Below, in pieces: positions 10,673-22,459 of a DNA stretch of 64,000 nucleotides. Made by a program: the position numbers and the translations under genes. The first letter of the stretch is position 1. Each line of letters begins with the position of its first letter. Source of the stretch: Myxocyprinus asiaticus (taxonomy: Eukaryota > Chordata > Actinopteri > Cypriniformes > Catostomidae); contig NC_059382.1 in assembly GCF_019703515.2 (NCBI RefSeq), positions 15,293,001 to 15,357,000 on the forward strand, in the 5' to 3' direction. The notes under the pieces are model-generated. The model saw only the letters and a program-made list of their open reading frames with translations. It had not been told where the DNA came from and searched no databases.

Positions 10673-12089
10673 TTATTTATTTTTTTTTCATATTTTTTTT
10701 CCTTCATAAATGTCATACCTTTTTATTTTGCCTGATTATGTTGAATAATTTAAAATAAATACTATTTTAATAAATAATTATAATAATTTTCATAAATAGC
10801 CATCGGGAAAAAATCTAGTATGCCAGTATTCTGAAAAAATACCCCCTCCGGCTGGAAAACTAAGGTAACAAACACAAAACATCTAATTGTCAGCCTCACA
10901 GAGGAAAAAAAAAGCAAAGGAGCAGGGGAACATAACAATCCCTAATACAGGGATCTCAAGGGATTCAAACTATGTTTAACTTGACACAGCATCTAAAAAA
11001 GCCATGTTTATGACACAATGCATTTACACATCCTTAGAAAAGCTCTTATAATTAATCTGTCTCGGACAGACTGATGAATTCAAATGCAAAATGGATTGCT
11101 GTGAACTGTAGGCCAATGATAGGCTTAGTAATATTGAAATAAACAATATATTGCATAAAGTCACTTTTTGTATTGTCTTATCAATTATTTTACTCATCTG
11201 CTTTAATAATGTAATGCATTTTAATTATCTAAATTATTAAATTTTTTATATTTATTGTATTTATAATAATTTAAATTTAACTAGAATTATTTAATCATTA
11301 TATACTTAATGTTATTTGAGGGCCTTAATTTATTTTATTTATATTCATTTACAAATATGATTGATTAATCAGCATATCATGTAATTAATTGTATTAAAAA
11401 AAATTAATTGATTGACAGCCCACTATGTATATATTACTGGCAATAATAACTGGCTTGCTATTGGAAGGTCAGATTTATGTGTGTGTATACACATTACAGG
11501 TGGCACATTTACAGTAGAAAGTGTGTGTTTTGAAATCAGATACCATTTAAGATTGCTTGTGTATGTCTCTCTGAATATACATATGTGTGTGATATAGGAA
11601 GAGGGAAGGTGAGATGAATCAGGCTAAGAAGAAGACAGAAAAAAGTGTAGTATCAGTAACATTGTGTGTGTGTTTGTGTACACGTTTGCTATCAGCACTG
11701 GTGTCGATGAGCCTCTCTCCCTGTTATGCGGAGCAGGCTGTCAGCTCCCAGAATCCCTGGCCCCTCAGCTGTGAGATTGATCTCTGTCAAAAGCAATTCG
11801 TCAGCCTGCACACAGGCCGTCGTACACACAGGCCTGACAGCAGATGCCTATTTTCATCTGAGAATCAAATCAATTGCTGGAGAATGAAGAGCATAATCAG
11901 CCGCTGATTGATCTTCGGATGCCCAGATTGACATCTTTCCCCGGGGAAGGGCCTCTAAAGGGTTACAGACACCACAGGGAGAAGATGAGCCAGTTCAAGC
12001 CACATACACACAACCCCACACAGATTAGATTATAGAAGTATTTGTAAAAAAAAAATAATAATAATAAAAACATCAAACATGAAAAATTA
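10670..12089. other. AT-rich gap with a possible conserved block
   Basis: 10670-11660 is AT-rich with no gene seen. About 11690-11960 is different: GC-balanced, low in repeats, with the motifs GAATCAAATCAATTGCTGG and AATCAGCCGCTGATTG (a short inverted repeat). The frame 11614-11907 has no domain I recognise. A conserved regulatory element is possible, but untested. Confidence 0.3.
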
Positions 12090-12227
12090 AAATGGTGACT
12101 GAGACTAGCATTCTGCATTATATCTCCTTTTATGCTCTACGGAAGTAAGAAATGCATGTGTTTGGAACTACATGAGGGTGAATAAATAATAACAGATTTT
12201 TCATTTTTGGGTGAACTATCCCTTTAA
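12090..12227. mobile_element. Right half of an inverted-repeat MITE
   Basis: Contains GAGGGTGAATAAATAAT and ends TTTTTGGGTGAACTATCCCTTTAA, the right terminus of the Angel-like family. The left terminus is missing or too diverged to place. Confidence 0.7.
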
Positions 12228-12999
12228 ATTACATGAGTATATAGTAGAACACATTTTAATTATAAAATACAGACAGATAACTTCAGTACACCACAGTTTA
12301 AAAGGAACATGTGAAATCAAAATTCACCTGATTTACTTTCTTCATGTCCATGGTCTAGCTGTATTAGTTAAACATCACAGCCTGTTATTTTGAAGTAAAA
12401 TAAATAAATAAATTAAATAAATAAAAAAAAAAAACGTTTGTTTTCATTATCTTTCATTAAAGGGATAGTTCACCCAAAAATGAATATTCTCTCATCATTT
12501 ACTCATCTTCATGATATCCCGGGTATGTCTTTCTTTCTTCACCAGAACACATTTGAAGAAAATTAGAAAAATATCTCAGTTTAGTAGGTCCTTAAAATGA
12601 AAGTGAATGGAGATTTATCTTTTGACACTCTAAAAATCACAGACAGTCAGCATAAACGTCATCGATTCAACTTCAGCGGTTAAATGAATGTCTTCTAAAG
12701 TCACACGATCGCATTTGGTGTGAAAAAATTTCTCAATATTTAAGTACTTTTTAACTATAATCCAATGCTTCACGAGAGGGTGGAGTCCAAGCGGTCTCTC
12801 GTGTGACGTATTCGCATTGCCATACAGATGTAATCTAACATTCTCTACTCAGTTGAGACATCCAGGATGAGCACACAAACGCACCATTTTGAGTAAAGAA
12901 ACAGATCAATACAGATCTAAACCAAAACCAACCAAGATACTGTACATCATTCCTCCTTCTCACTTGTAAACAGCGCTGCATCAGTTCTTGCATGTTTCA

Positions 13000-13007
13000 A
13001 ATACCAA
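13000..13007. repeat. hAT target-site duplication, left
   Basis: AATACCAA directly precedes the CAGTGGTGGCTGG terminus. The copy on the other side (15411-15418) is AATGCCAA, a 7/8 match. Eight-bp duplications are characteristic of hAT transposons. Confidence 0.75.
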
Positions 13008-13093
13008 CAGTGGTGGCTGGCCAACAGAGGGCACTAGGGCACTAGGGCACTAGGGCACCCCCCCCCCCCCCTGCTTCCAGACCCAACCCTAAC

Positions 13094-13633
13094 TCTGTAA
13101 AATCTCTCTTCCAAAGTCCGTTTGAGAGGAGAACTTTGGTGGAAAAATTAGAGGTGAAAGAGCTGGGCCCAGATCAACCTGACCTCGCAATCAGACAGAA
13201 GGCTAACAAAAAAGGGAAGCCATACACGCAAGGCTTCTCTCTTAGTTGGTACACAAAAAGGGCATGGCTATGTGGGTGCGGTTATGCTAATGCATTATTT
13301 TGCTTTCCGTGCTTGCTTTTTAAAACAACGGGGATGGATCCAGCATGGACAGCTACGGGAGTGAGAGATATGAAGCACCTGTCTGAGAAAGTAAGGAAAC
13401 ACGGGAACACCAGGGCACACATGGATAATTCTGTCAAGCTAGCCATATTGGGAAGAGTGAACATCGCTATGCAGCTCGGCGATGGCCACAGGATTGCGAT
13501 GAGGAAACACAATGAGGAGGTGGATAAAAACAGGCACATTTTATCCAAAATAATCGATTGTGTGAAGTTTTGCGGGGCTTTTGAGTTGGCTTTGCGTGGG
13601 CATGACGAGACTATGTGGGGACAGTACATCTGA
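13094..13633 (+). pseudogene. hAT transposase, N-terminal TTF-type finger part
   Basis: Open frame of about 180 codons. It begins with FQSPFERRTLVEKL, the usual entry of ZMYM1/TTF-type hAT proteins, then a finger region with FSLSWYTKRAWLCGCG, ALFCFPCLLFK and HGNTRAHMD. After the finger it reads into the start of the DUF4371-like region and stops at TGA 13633. The catalytic RNase H-like core is missing downstream. A TTF finger of this type binds transposon DNA in related proteins. Confidence 0.75.
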
Positions 13634-14134
13634 CCAGCAGCACCAGCCCATAAAGTGATGGAGGATGCTGGCTACAGAGGTTAAAAAAAAATAATAATAA
13701 TTAAACAGACACAGGATGGCATATTACAACAGCTGACTGTGGTCAAATGATGTAGCAGGCTGTCTGAAATTTAAATTTGCATTCATATTTTTGTTCACTC
13801 CGTAGATTCCAGGTTTATGACAGAGCAGTCACAAGCAGCATGATGATTTTTTGTCATCCACACACATAGGAAAGGAATTCAATGTATAAGGCATCCTCAC
13901 ATGTAACAGAAAATAGGTGGTTTATTTATTGACATGCCCCTGTAGACCTTGTTTTGTTGGGTAAACCAATAGCAAGTTAAAGATCAGGAGAAGTAAACAT
14001 ACTGTAAAGTTCAATTAAGAATACTGGTGTTAAAACCTTAGTAATCATATAACTGACTTGGACATAGGCATGTGTTCAGCCAGAATCACTTTCATCAAAA
14101 TAGCTTTATTGTAAATTTAAGCTGATGATGTATA
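13634..14134 (+). other. hAT interior without coding, possible intron or deletion scar
   Basis: Between the two coding blocks is about 500 bp of AT-rich sequence with stops in all plus frames. It ends in a pyrimidine-poor but acceptor-like ATATTTTACAG directly before the second coding block. It may be an intron of the original transposase, or filler left by a deletion; the missing catalytic core argues for deletion. Confidence 0.4.
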
Positions 14135-14671
14135 TTTTACAGGTATGTGATACCATCCTGATGCATGCCAAGGAGCGGTTCTCCTTCATCCAGCACCTCA
14201 TCAGCGCAACACTGTTGCATGGAGAGTTGTTCCCACAACACAGCGTGAAGTTCCCTGATGCAGCGCTTGAAAAAACAGTGGAGGCGTAACCTATGCTGAA
14301 CAAGGCCAAGCTCAAAACAGAACTGTCCCTCATCTATGAGAACAGTGAGTTCAAGGCTAGCAGTGGTGCAGTGCCTCTGTACCAGTTTTTTTATGGAGAA
14401 CAACCTTCAGAGTACTTTCTCAGAGACTGTCAGTCTTCTCAAGTTCCTTATCACCACACCCTTGACAACAGCAGAATCAGAAAGGTGCTTCTCTACTTTG
14501 AAGAGGATCAAGACCTTCCTGAGAAACACCATGACACAGGATCGCCTTAATGCTCTGGCTATGCTTTCCATGGAGAAGAAACTTGTTAGGGACATTCCTG
14601 ACTTCAATAAGAAAGTCACTGAGAAGTTTGCCACTCAGAAGGAGAGAAGAGCAAAATTCCTGTACAAATAA
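14135..14671 (+). pseudogene. hAT transposase, C-terminal dimerisation part
   Basis: Frames 14135-14288, 14293-14550 and 14336-14671 give FSFIQHLISATLLHGELFP, then AKLKTELSLIYE, then the hAT C-terminal dimerisation signature TAESERCFSTLKRIKTFLRN and RLNALAMLSMEKKL. The block ends at TAA 14671. A stop near 14289 and a frameshift between 14336 and 14450 break it. The order and motifs are those of ZMYM1-like hAT proteins. Confidence 0.8.
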
Positions 14672-14997
14672 GATGTCAGGAAGACATGCAGGTTTTTTCA
14701 CCACATTGAGTTTTCTCGTACCTAGTTGTCCTCAGTTTCATTTGTTTAATTTGGTCATGGAGGCATCGCCATTTAATTGAGACTGGTAAATTAATTCCTC
14801 ATAGCTGTTTAATGAATAACCAGATGTCAAGCAGATGTACTCAAACATTGACTGGTAGTGTACATTTGTTCATGTTGAGCCCCAGTGTGGTGTTTTTGTG
14901 TGTAGTTGACATTTTAAAATAAACCTCAAATAATTCCATGTGTAAGAGGTCAGTTGACATTTACAAGATTGTTTATTATTTTGAATATTCCCTTCTC

Positions 14998-15288
14998 TTA
15001 AAGGGACAGTTCACCCAAAAACAACACCTCATGTTGTTCCAAACCTTTATGACTTTCTTTCTTCTGCAAAACACAAAAGAAGATATTTTGAGAAATGTCT
15101 CAATGTTTTTTTTTTTTTTTTTTTTTTGTCCATATAATGGAAGTCAATGGTAACCAATGTTGTTTGGTTACCAACATTCTTCAAAATATCTTCATTTGTG
15201 TTCCACAGAAGAAAGAAAGTCATACAGGTTTGGAACAACATGAGGGTTGATGACAGAATTGTCATTTTTGGGTGAACTATCCCTTTAA
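14998..15288. mobile_element. Inner MITE nested in the hAT element
   Basis: Begins TTAAAGGGACAGTTCACCC and ends GGGTGAACTATCCCTTTAA. The two arms pair over most of their length (ATGACTTTCTTTCTTC against GAAGAAAGAAAGTCAT) around a poly-T loop at 15109-15126. It is the same broad family as the outer element but shorter. Confidence 0.9.
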
Positions 15289-15810
15289 TTTTTTTTCTTA
15301 AACTTTTTCTTTAACTTTCACTGTTTTGCATTAAATCACACTGGGATGGTTGTTGAAATTGTTGCATGTGGTACAGCCCTACCTGGAAAATTTTCCACCA
15401 GCTGCCACTGAATGCCAATGCAATTATATCACATGAGCATACCGATGCTCACCGGAAGCATGATTTAGAGTTAAAAAGTACTTAAATATTGATCTTTTTT
15501 GCACCAAAAGTGATCGTGTCACTTTAGAAGACATTAATTTAACAGCTGGTGTCGTATGGATGAAGTTTATGCTGACTGTCTGTGATTTTTAGAGCTTCAA
15601 AAGAGAAATCTCCATTCACTTGCATTTTAAGGACCTACTGAGCTAAGCTATTTTTCTATTTTTCTTCAAATGTGTTCTGGTGAAAAAAGAAAGTCATACA
15701 CACCTGGGATATCATGAGGGTGAGTAAATAATGAGAGAATTTTCATTTTTGGGTGAACTATCCCTTTAAGAATGAAATCTCACATTAAGGGTGTATGGGT
15801 GGGAAAAAAG

Positions 15811-15958
15811 ATCATAGTATTAAGCAACAATATCAAAGACTAACATTTAATGATCAAATCTTGACAGATAAAATAAAGTCCCATATCATAGTATTAAGCA
15901 ACAATATCAAAGACTAACATTTAATGATCAAATCTTGACAGATAAAATAAAGTCCCAT
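15811..15958. repeat. Exact 74-bp tandem duplication
   Basis: Two identical 74-bp units, 15811-15884 and 15885-15958, each beginning ATCATAGTATTAAGCAAC and ending AAAGTCCCAT. No difference between copies was seen, so the event is recent or an assembly artefact. Confidence 0.95.
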
Positions 15959-15989
15959 CCTACATTATTTCCCACTGGATTTTCTGTTT

Positions 15990-16545
15990 CACTTTGAAAC
16001 AGGGCCGGCCCAAGCATTTTGGGCCCTAAGCAGATTTTCAAAATGAGGCCCCTCTACCTACAAGTACACATACCTTTCCAAACACACCCAACACCAATAG
16101 CTAAGCAAGCTTAAAACTGTGCAATAAATAAGTCTATTTATTCAAAAGCATAAGGCTTAATAATGCAAAACTATCAACTGTAGTTTATCAGCAAAGGAAT
16201 AATAATTCAAAAGTACAAAAAAGAAAGAACATAATTTGTTTTTAACAAAACAAACACATATCACATGCACAAATTAATAAATATATTTAATGAAATTCTT
16301 TACAAATGAATAAGAAATTATTAAATTACCAAATTAAGGTATGGTAGATGATATTAGCACTTATTGTAAATAATGGCACATGCTATTTGCACCCTGGTGT
16401 ACCATAAAACAGTATATAATCTAATAATATAATCGATGTGCAGTATGTATAAGTATTGTGACAGAACTTAAATACATAGTTGGCAGTAGGACAAAACACA
16501 CCTGATGTGTCACATAATAGTACCTCGTCACTGCTGTCTTTTTTC
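15990..16545. other. AT-rich gap with a GGGCCGGCCC repeat end
   Basis: At 16003-16060 CAGGGCCGGCCCAAGC followed by GGGCCCTAAGC resembles the end of a common vertebrate DNA-transposon family, but no matching far end was found. The rest is AT-rich with no gene. Confidence 0.4.
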
Positions 16546-16855
16546 TGATTAACAGTTTTTTTATTGATTCTACATAAAATAAATTACAATATACATGAAC
16601 AGAATTAAACAAATCAATACCCTTTTAACCCCCAATATCACCCATGCCCCTTCCAATCCCAAACCCCACCCCAACCCTCAACAACATCCCGTGGTCAAGC
16701 CTGAGTCACACACATATATACACACAAAATAAAAAAGAACTGAAAAAATTAAAATATAAAATCAACAAATAAAGAGAGAAAAGGTGAAAAGAAAAATTCC
16801 ACAAAGGATACAATTTACAATTTCAACCACAAACATGATACTCTCCACATGGTCC

Positions 16856-17107
16856 TCACTGAGAGCCCTCCAGAAGGGTCAAGTATTTGTCCCATTTCTT
16901 CCCATACATGTCAAGTCTGCCAAGCTGTTTATATGACATCTTTTCAAATGCTGCCATCCTGCCCAATTCAGTGAACCATTCTTGAAATGAGGGAGCACCT
17001 TTTGACTTCCATCCTCTAAGAATAATCTGTCTCCCAATCATTACACTAGTTTGAACCCAGTTTTTTGTATATTTGTCACCTATTATAAGAACCGCCCCAT
17101 CACCCAA
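16856..17107 (-). pseudogene. L1-like ORF2 extreme C-terminus
   Basis: An 83-codon minus frame reads KNWVQTSVMIGRQIILRGWK, then SFQEWFTELGRMAAFEKMSY, ending shortly before the 3' UTR. Similar tails occur at the end of ORF2 in fish L1-like elements. A frame change separates it from the upstream block. Confidence 0.6.
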
Positions 17108-17430
17108 TATACATAGTCTAGGGCAGAATTAAATTTGAGTATCTAGTGCCTCAAAGATCTTACCTTTACCCAGAATTCTTGAATCTTAGCGCAGAACCAC
17201 AGAGCATGGGCTATGTTTCCATCCTCCAACTGACATTGCCAGCAGGTAGGTATGTCTTTTTAACCAAGCCTAAACAATCTAGAGGGAGTCCAGCAGAAAT
17301 TATACAAAATCTTACACTGAATAAGGCATACCCTTGCATTCCTAGACATAGTTCTAACATTTTTGTTTTTATTATTCTTTTCCACTCCCCATCCTCCAAT
17401 ACCAAGTTCAAATCTCTTTCCCATAATCTC

Positions 17431-19240
17431 TTAAAGAGCTGTCAAGGCTCCATCACCCAGACTCTGAATCAACGAGGAGTAATACACTGATGCTTCATGA
17501 CCCTTTTCAAAGGCTGTGAGCACCATACAAAGAGTGGCAGCAGCCATAGGGGGCTGTGTGCTACTACTAAACATAGTACAAAGTAAATGACACAACTGTA
17601 AATACCTGACAAATTGAGACCTAGAAATCCCAAATTGCTGCGTTATATTTTCAAATGATCTCAAAGCTCCATTTTCATAAAGCTCACCAAGTGTAGCGAC
17701 ACCCCTCTCGATCCATACTTTCCAGCAAAAGGGGGACTTGTTAATACATAATTTGGGGTTCAGCCATATACTTGAGAAAACATTTAGGTAAGTATCAGAA
17801 TTGAACATGCAAGAAACCTCTGTCCATACAGAATGTAAATGTGAAATAATAGGATGCATTTTTGCTTCACTAGGAAATTTAATAGAAAGATTTTGCAATG
17901 GTGAAATTGGGGCAAGGACCACTTGTTCAATGTTGTACCAGGGAGGGGCTCTTTCAGGTGGAAGAGACCAATGGACCAAGAGTCTAAGATTGAAAGCATA
18001 GTAATAAAACAAATTTTGGGGAGACCTAATCCTCCTTTGTCAGTTGGTCTATGTAACTTACTGAAATGCAACTGAGGTTGTTAACCATTCCAAATAAAAG
18101 ACTTAGATTTCTATAAAATTGTTTAAAATAAGAAAGAGGAACTTCTAGGGGGAGAGACTGAAGTAGATTATTGAATCTGGAGATACAATTCATTTTTATA
18201 ACATATAAAAATATATAATTATAAACATATATAAACATATAATTTTTATGACCTTCCTAGCCATAGACAATTGTAGTGAAGCCCACCTATCAACATTACA
18301 CGAGAACCTTTTCATTAATGGGTCAAAATTAGCTCTAACTAAATCTCTAATATTTGCTGGAAATAAAATGCCTAAGTACCTAATGCCTTGCTTGGGCCAT
18401 TGAAAGGTGCTAGGTTGGAAAGCTATGGTAGGGAAATATGCTGTCAGAGCAAGAGCTTCCGATTTGGACCAGTTCACCCTGTATCCTGAAAATTTGGAGA
18501 AAGAATTAATAATTCTGTGGAGGGTAGGCATAGATCTTCTTGGGTCGGTGACAAATAATAATATATCATCTGCGTAGAGTAGAAGTTTATTCACCACACC
18601 TCCTGCAACAACACCAGGGAAATCATTTTCTTTTCTTATGGTAATGCTAATGGTTCCAGGGCAAAACAGAACAATAAAGGGGAGAGAGGACAGCCTTGCT
18701 GGGTTCCCCTACCAAGAGAAAAATAATTTGAAATTAATCCATTAGTTTGCACTGCCGCTAACGGTTGTTTATAAAGTAACTTAATCCATCCAATAAACGT
18801 TTTCACAAACCCATAAATTTCCAAAATCTTAAAAAGATAGTCCCATTCCACCCTATCAAACGCCTTCTCAGCGTCAAGTGAGATGGCAGCGATTAGGGTC
18901 TGATCATTCGCTACTGACTACATAATATTGTTAAAATGTCTAATATTATCAGAAGAGCTATGACCACGAATAAACCCCACTTGATCTATATGTATAAGAG
19001 ATGTAATTAAGAGATTGTTTACATGATTAGCTGCAATTTTAGATAATATTTTAACATCTAACTGGATCAGCGAAATAGGACGATAACTTTTACATTCATT
19101 TGGGTCTTTATCTTTTTAAGAATGAGACTGATCAGGGCTTGTGTCATGGTTGATGGTAGTTCACCTTTCTTTAATGACTCTGTGTAAACTTCTAACATAA
19201 TTGGAGCCAGTTCTTTCAGGAAGACTTGCAGACTTGAGTG
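17431..19240 (-). pseudogene. L1-like reverse transcriptase and C-terminus (broken)
   Basis: In order on the minus strand: KELAPIMLEVYTESLKKG (19200), GFIRGHSSSDNIRHFNNIM (about 18950), SLDAEKAFDRVEWDYLF (18870), GTQQGCPLSPLLFCFALEP (18690), the catalytic YADDILLF box (about 18565), FSGYRVNWSKSEALALT, FQWPKQGIRYLGILFPA, then a thumb/linker with LPLEVPLSYFKQF. At least four frameshifts or stops separate these. The YADD box is intact; the endonuclease is absent. Confidence 0.85.
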
Positions 19241-20282
19241 AAATTCAAGATGACATTTATTTGATGAATATAAAACAGAAAATGTAATGTCTCTCTTTAG
19301 CGTAAGCCCCGTCTGGCAGTCCGAAGATGTTGAACTCGGAACCGTCATATCCTGCCGAAGATTGGAGGTAGGGGCGAGGAGCTTACCCCCGTGCAGGACG
19401 GGACTCAACTGATGGTGGTGGGGTGGTGGTGGTTGCCGTGTTAGCACACTGAAACAGCAATGTGAGCAGACTTATAAAGCAATGGCTTACATGTGATTGG
19501 CTAGGAGTTACCTAGCTAATGGTGCAATGATGTACAGCTGCTAGTCTTCCCACTTGAACTACGCTGTACTTACATTTCTGTGACATAAGATCTAAAATAT
19601 TCTGCCGCTTATGTTGTTTATTAAGTAGGGCCGGCACTGCTTGGAAATAGGTCACATTACCAAAGTTAGATTGCGAATGCTTTTTAATGTTGTTGTAAAC
19701 ATTCCCTATAAAATGCTTTTTGTTTATACACCTTCATAATACAAAAGCAAACCATTGTTATTTACCAAAAACAAATACATATTGGAGCTCAGTATAAGAA
19801 ATTATCTACCATTAATGCAAACAACTACAATCCTTAGTAGCGCTTCTCAGTTTGGCCCTCAGTGGCATGTGGAGCACCACTGCACAATGACATCTAAATA
19901 AGTCATAGCATGTCCATTTAGAGACCTTTGCTTGCATCTGGGTGTGTGGTTACCGGTCAGCTATTTGTATGTTTGTGTGTGTGTAGATGTGTCTGTATAA
20001 TGATAGTGTTTGCAGGGTTGTTGGGGGAGATGCTGGTGGGATGCTGCTCGAGATGGGAGGGTTAACCTGGTGAGGCCCTCTGTAATGAGTAAGCATTCAG
20101 CAGCCGGGGCAAGATAAATGGAATCGAGGCTCTTCTGCAGCAGTCAGCAGGAACCAGGGCCTGCGGCTTTTTTGTAGCAAATGGAGTGCGCAAAATATCA
20201 AAGGCCAGCGATCCAGAAGACACCCTGGTTTGACAAATTTTAAATTAGCCAGAAAGAGTTGGGGAGGGAGGGGGTAAGAGAG
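19241..20282. other. Unassigned repeat-like stretch and a possible conserved block
   Basis: 19241-19620 abuts the L1 5' end and contains a distinctive GATGGTGGTGGGGTGGTGG motif and an antisense polyadenylation-like TTTATT; it may be part of an LTR, but no paired repeat exists here. About 20040-20230 is GC-balanced, repeat-free and contains GTAATGAGTAAGCATTC and AGATAAATGGAATCG, a possible conserved non-coding block. No gene is recognised. Confidence 0.3.
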
Positions 20283-20283
20283 A

Positions 20284-20288
20284 GTGAG

Positions 20289-20337
<49 letters not shown>

Positions 20338-20341
20338 AAGA
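20284..20341. repeat. (GA)n microsatellite
   Basis: About 25 GA units followed by AAAGAAAG; purines are on the plus strand. Confidence 0.95.
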
Positions 20342-21096
20342 GAGACAGACTGAGAGAAATGAAGTGGAGGCAAATGGAGAGAGGAAGAAAAGGGAACAAA
20401 TTATGCAATCTTTTTTGTTGCACGACAAGTGAAATCTATACTCTCTCTCTCTACCTCCCCCCACCCCAACCCTGTGTTTTCCCCCCTCTATCTTTTGTAA
20501 TCATCTGCTATTATCGCCATTACGAAAACTGTTATTATTCCGACTGCCTAGATCCAAGAATTGCTGTGGGTGGTGACAGGACTCTGGGATCACTGGATGT
20601 TTACTCCTTAAAACCGTTCTGGAAAACATGAACCCTTTTCGGTAGTCCAACAACACAACTCTGCAGTGGGGTGGGGGTTGGAGAGAGAGACCCCAAATGG
20701 CAAAAGGAGGGAGTTTTCGATCATCTTCGCTGCTTGTGATTACTTCTTTCACTGTGAGAAGCCTAAGTGTCACATAGTCTGTCATAGCACTCATTTGAAG
20801 AGCTGCTGCTGGCATAGTCACTTTCAAGAGATTAAAGCAAACAGAAATTTTCAGCAATGAAGGAGCTCAGTGTGGAAACGGTAATGACTGTAGCAAAGCG
20901 TCCGCCCTGGAGCTTCTCTCATCCTCACGTACATGGAGCACAAATCTCACACGTTTTACACACAATTTCTCTAACACAGTCCATCCACTCAAAGGGCAGA
21001 TGTTAACCCTTTCAAAGCCTGCTTCATCCAGGGGTGGTCTGAATGGACATAAAGAAAGCTACCAGTAGCACAAGATAGAAATTAGGACCTCAAGAG
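20342..21096. other. No gene or repeat recognised
   Basis: Mixed-composition sequence. Frames at 20501-20857 (minus) and 20284-20631 (plus) have no domain I can recognise and overlap a microsatellite at one end. Nothing further is supported. Confidence 0.5.
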
Positions 21097-21800
21097 TGAA
21101 AGGGTTAGTTCACCCAAACATTTAAATAATTTACTCACCCTTTTGCCATCCCAGATGTGTATGACTTTCTTTCATCTGCTGAACACAAACAAAGATTTTT
21201 AGAAGAGTATTTCAGCTCTTTTGGTCCACACAATGCAAGTGAATGGGTGCCAAAATTTTGAAGCTCCAAAATCCACACAAGGGCTCCAGATGACCCAGGT
21301 GGTTAAATTCATATTTTCTGAAGCGATATGATAGGTGTGGGTGAGAAACAGATCAATATTTAAGTCCTTTTTACCTATAATTATCTTCCCTTCTCAGTCA
21401 ATCTCCACTTCACTTTCACATTCTTCTCCTTCTTCTGTTTTTTGGTGATTCACATTCTTTGTGCATATCGCCACGTACTGGGCAGGGAGAAGAATTTATG
21501 ATAATAAATAATTTAAATATTTATCTGTTTCTCATCCACACCTATCATATTGTGTCTGAACACATGGATTTAACCACTGGAGTCCATATGGATTACTTTT
21601 ATGCTCCCTTCATGTGGATTTTGGAGCTTCAAAATTTTGCCACCCATTCACTTGCATTGTATGGACCTACAGAGCTGAAATATTCTTCTAAAAATCTTAA
21701 TTTGTGTTCTACAGATGAAAGAAAGTCACACACATCAGAATGCCAGGAGGGTGAGTAAATCATGAGAGAATTTTAATTTTTGGGTGAACTATCCCTTGAA
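21097..21800. mobile_element. Complete inverted-repeat MITE (about 700 bp)
   Basis: Starts GAAAGGGTTAGTTCACCC and ends GGGTGAACTATCCCTTGAAT. The arms pair inward for about 300 bp (for example AGTATTTCAGCTCT against AGAGCTGAAATATTCT and CACACCTATCATA against ATATGATAGGTGTG). The loop holds CTTCTCCTTCTTCTG. It resembles the outer MITE at 12457-15769 more than the short inner one. Confidence 0.9.
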
Positions 21801-22426
21801 TGAAGGTTTTGAAAATATTCTAACAGTCTTTCTTGCCCTTTTTAGATCTTTCCATTTTTTACTTTTCAGTTTTTTAAAACTAATTAATTTAATGAAAAGA
21901 CAATCAGTGGGCTGTTGAGCAAATTACAGACTGATTGGTAAAAGAAGATAAAGAGTGTCACACATTTAGCCAATATGTAATGTAAATATGTATTGATAGT
22001 CAAATATTCAAACAGTATATATTTATCGTTTATTTCTAAACTTGACTAAACATTGCTTTCATGTTCGGATGTGAGTTCAGAGGATGTAAATTCTAACATT
22101 CTCATAAACAAATCAACCTGTGAATCTTTATTTTTAAACGCTTTTAGTTCTCATAGAATTATGTTACTATACCTAAATTTTGCTAAATTATTTGTATGTG
22201 GCTTGTTTTATGTATTGCGGAAGTTTCCTAGTTAAAACAACACCACTAGAGGTGCTAAAACAACAATGATTTTTATTAACTTTCACACAAATCATGGGTA
22301 AAACCGCAGATTCTTAATTTATATATTTACTTTTCACTCTGTTCTTTACACAATTCCACCTCTATAAACACTTTTACTATAGTGCATTACTTTAAAGTGC
22401 TACATTTTAACATTTGCATCACATAA
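21801..22426. other. AT-rich gap, no gene seen
   Basis: AT-rich intergenic sequence with no coding frame or terminus that I can support. Confidence 0.6.
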
Positions 22427-22459
22427 CGTCTTAGTTATTGATGTAACCTCTGTTCCCTG

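Larger units (their letters stand above)
13008..15410 (+). mobile_element. hAT transposon with TTF-finger/dimerisation transposase
   Basis: The left terminus CAGTGGTGGCTGG and the right terminus (reverse complement CAGTGGCAGCTGG) match at 11 of 13 positions. The element is 2,403 bp and carries remnants of a ZMYM1-like hAT transposase. A poly-C run and three GGGCACTA repeats lie just inside the left end. A second MITE is inserted in its 3' part (14998-15288). The coding region is internally deleted and broken, so it is a fossil. Confidence 0.8.
12457..15769. mobile_element. Outer inverted-repeat MITE split by an hAT element
   Basis: The left arm (12457-12826) and the right arm (about 15411-15769) are inverted repeats of about 360 bp, matching from TTAAAGGGATAGTTCACCC at the edges inward to GCATTGCC, including a shared AATATTTAAGTACTTTTTAAC block. 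The right part starts exactly at the target duplication of the hAT element, so the insertion at 13008-15410 explains the 3.3-kb span. Without it the MITE would be about 0.9 kb. Confidence 0.85.
16548..19240 (-). mobile_element. L1-like LINE, 5'-truncated
   Basis: Minus-strand non-LTR element covering the RT domain, the C-terminal region and a short 3' UTR that ends in an AATAAA signal near 16555. The 5' end is cut at about 19240, inside the RT entry region, as is usual for incomplete reverse transcription. Numerous frameshifts make it a fossil. The protein texture matches L1-clade elements abundant in cyprinid genomes. Confidence 0.8.

Noticed and set aside
19241..19450. LTR terminus abutting the L1-like LINE
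   Set aside because: The GGTGGTGGGGTGGTGG-containing stretch looks repeat-derived, but no partner LTR, primer site or purine tract was found, so it stays unassigned.
20501..20857. 118-codon minus-strand frame near 20.7 kb
   Set aside because: No recognisable domain, and no supporting splice or promoter context.
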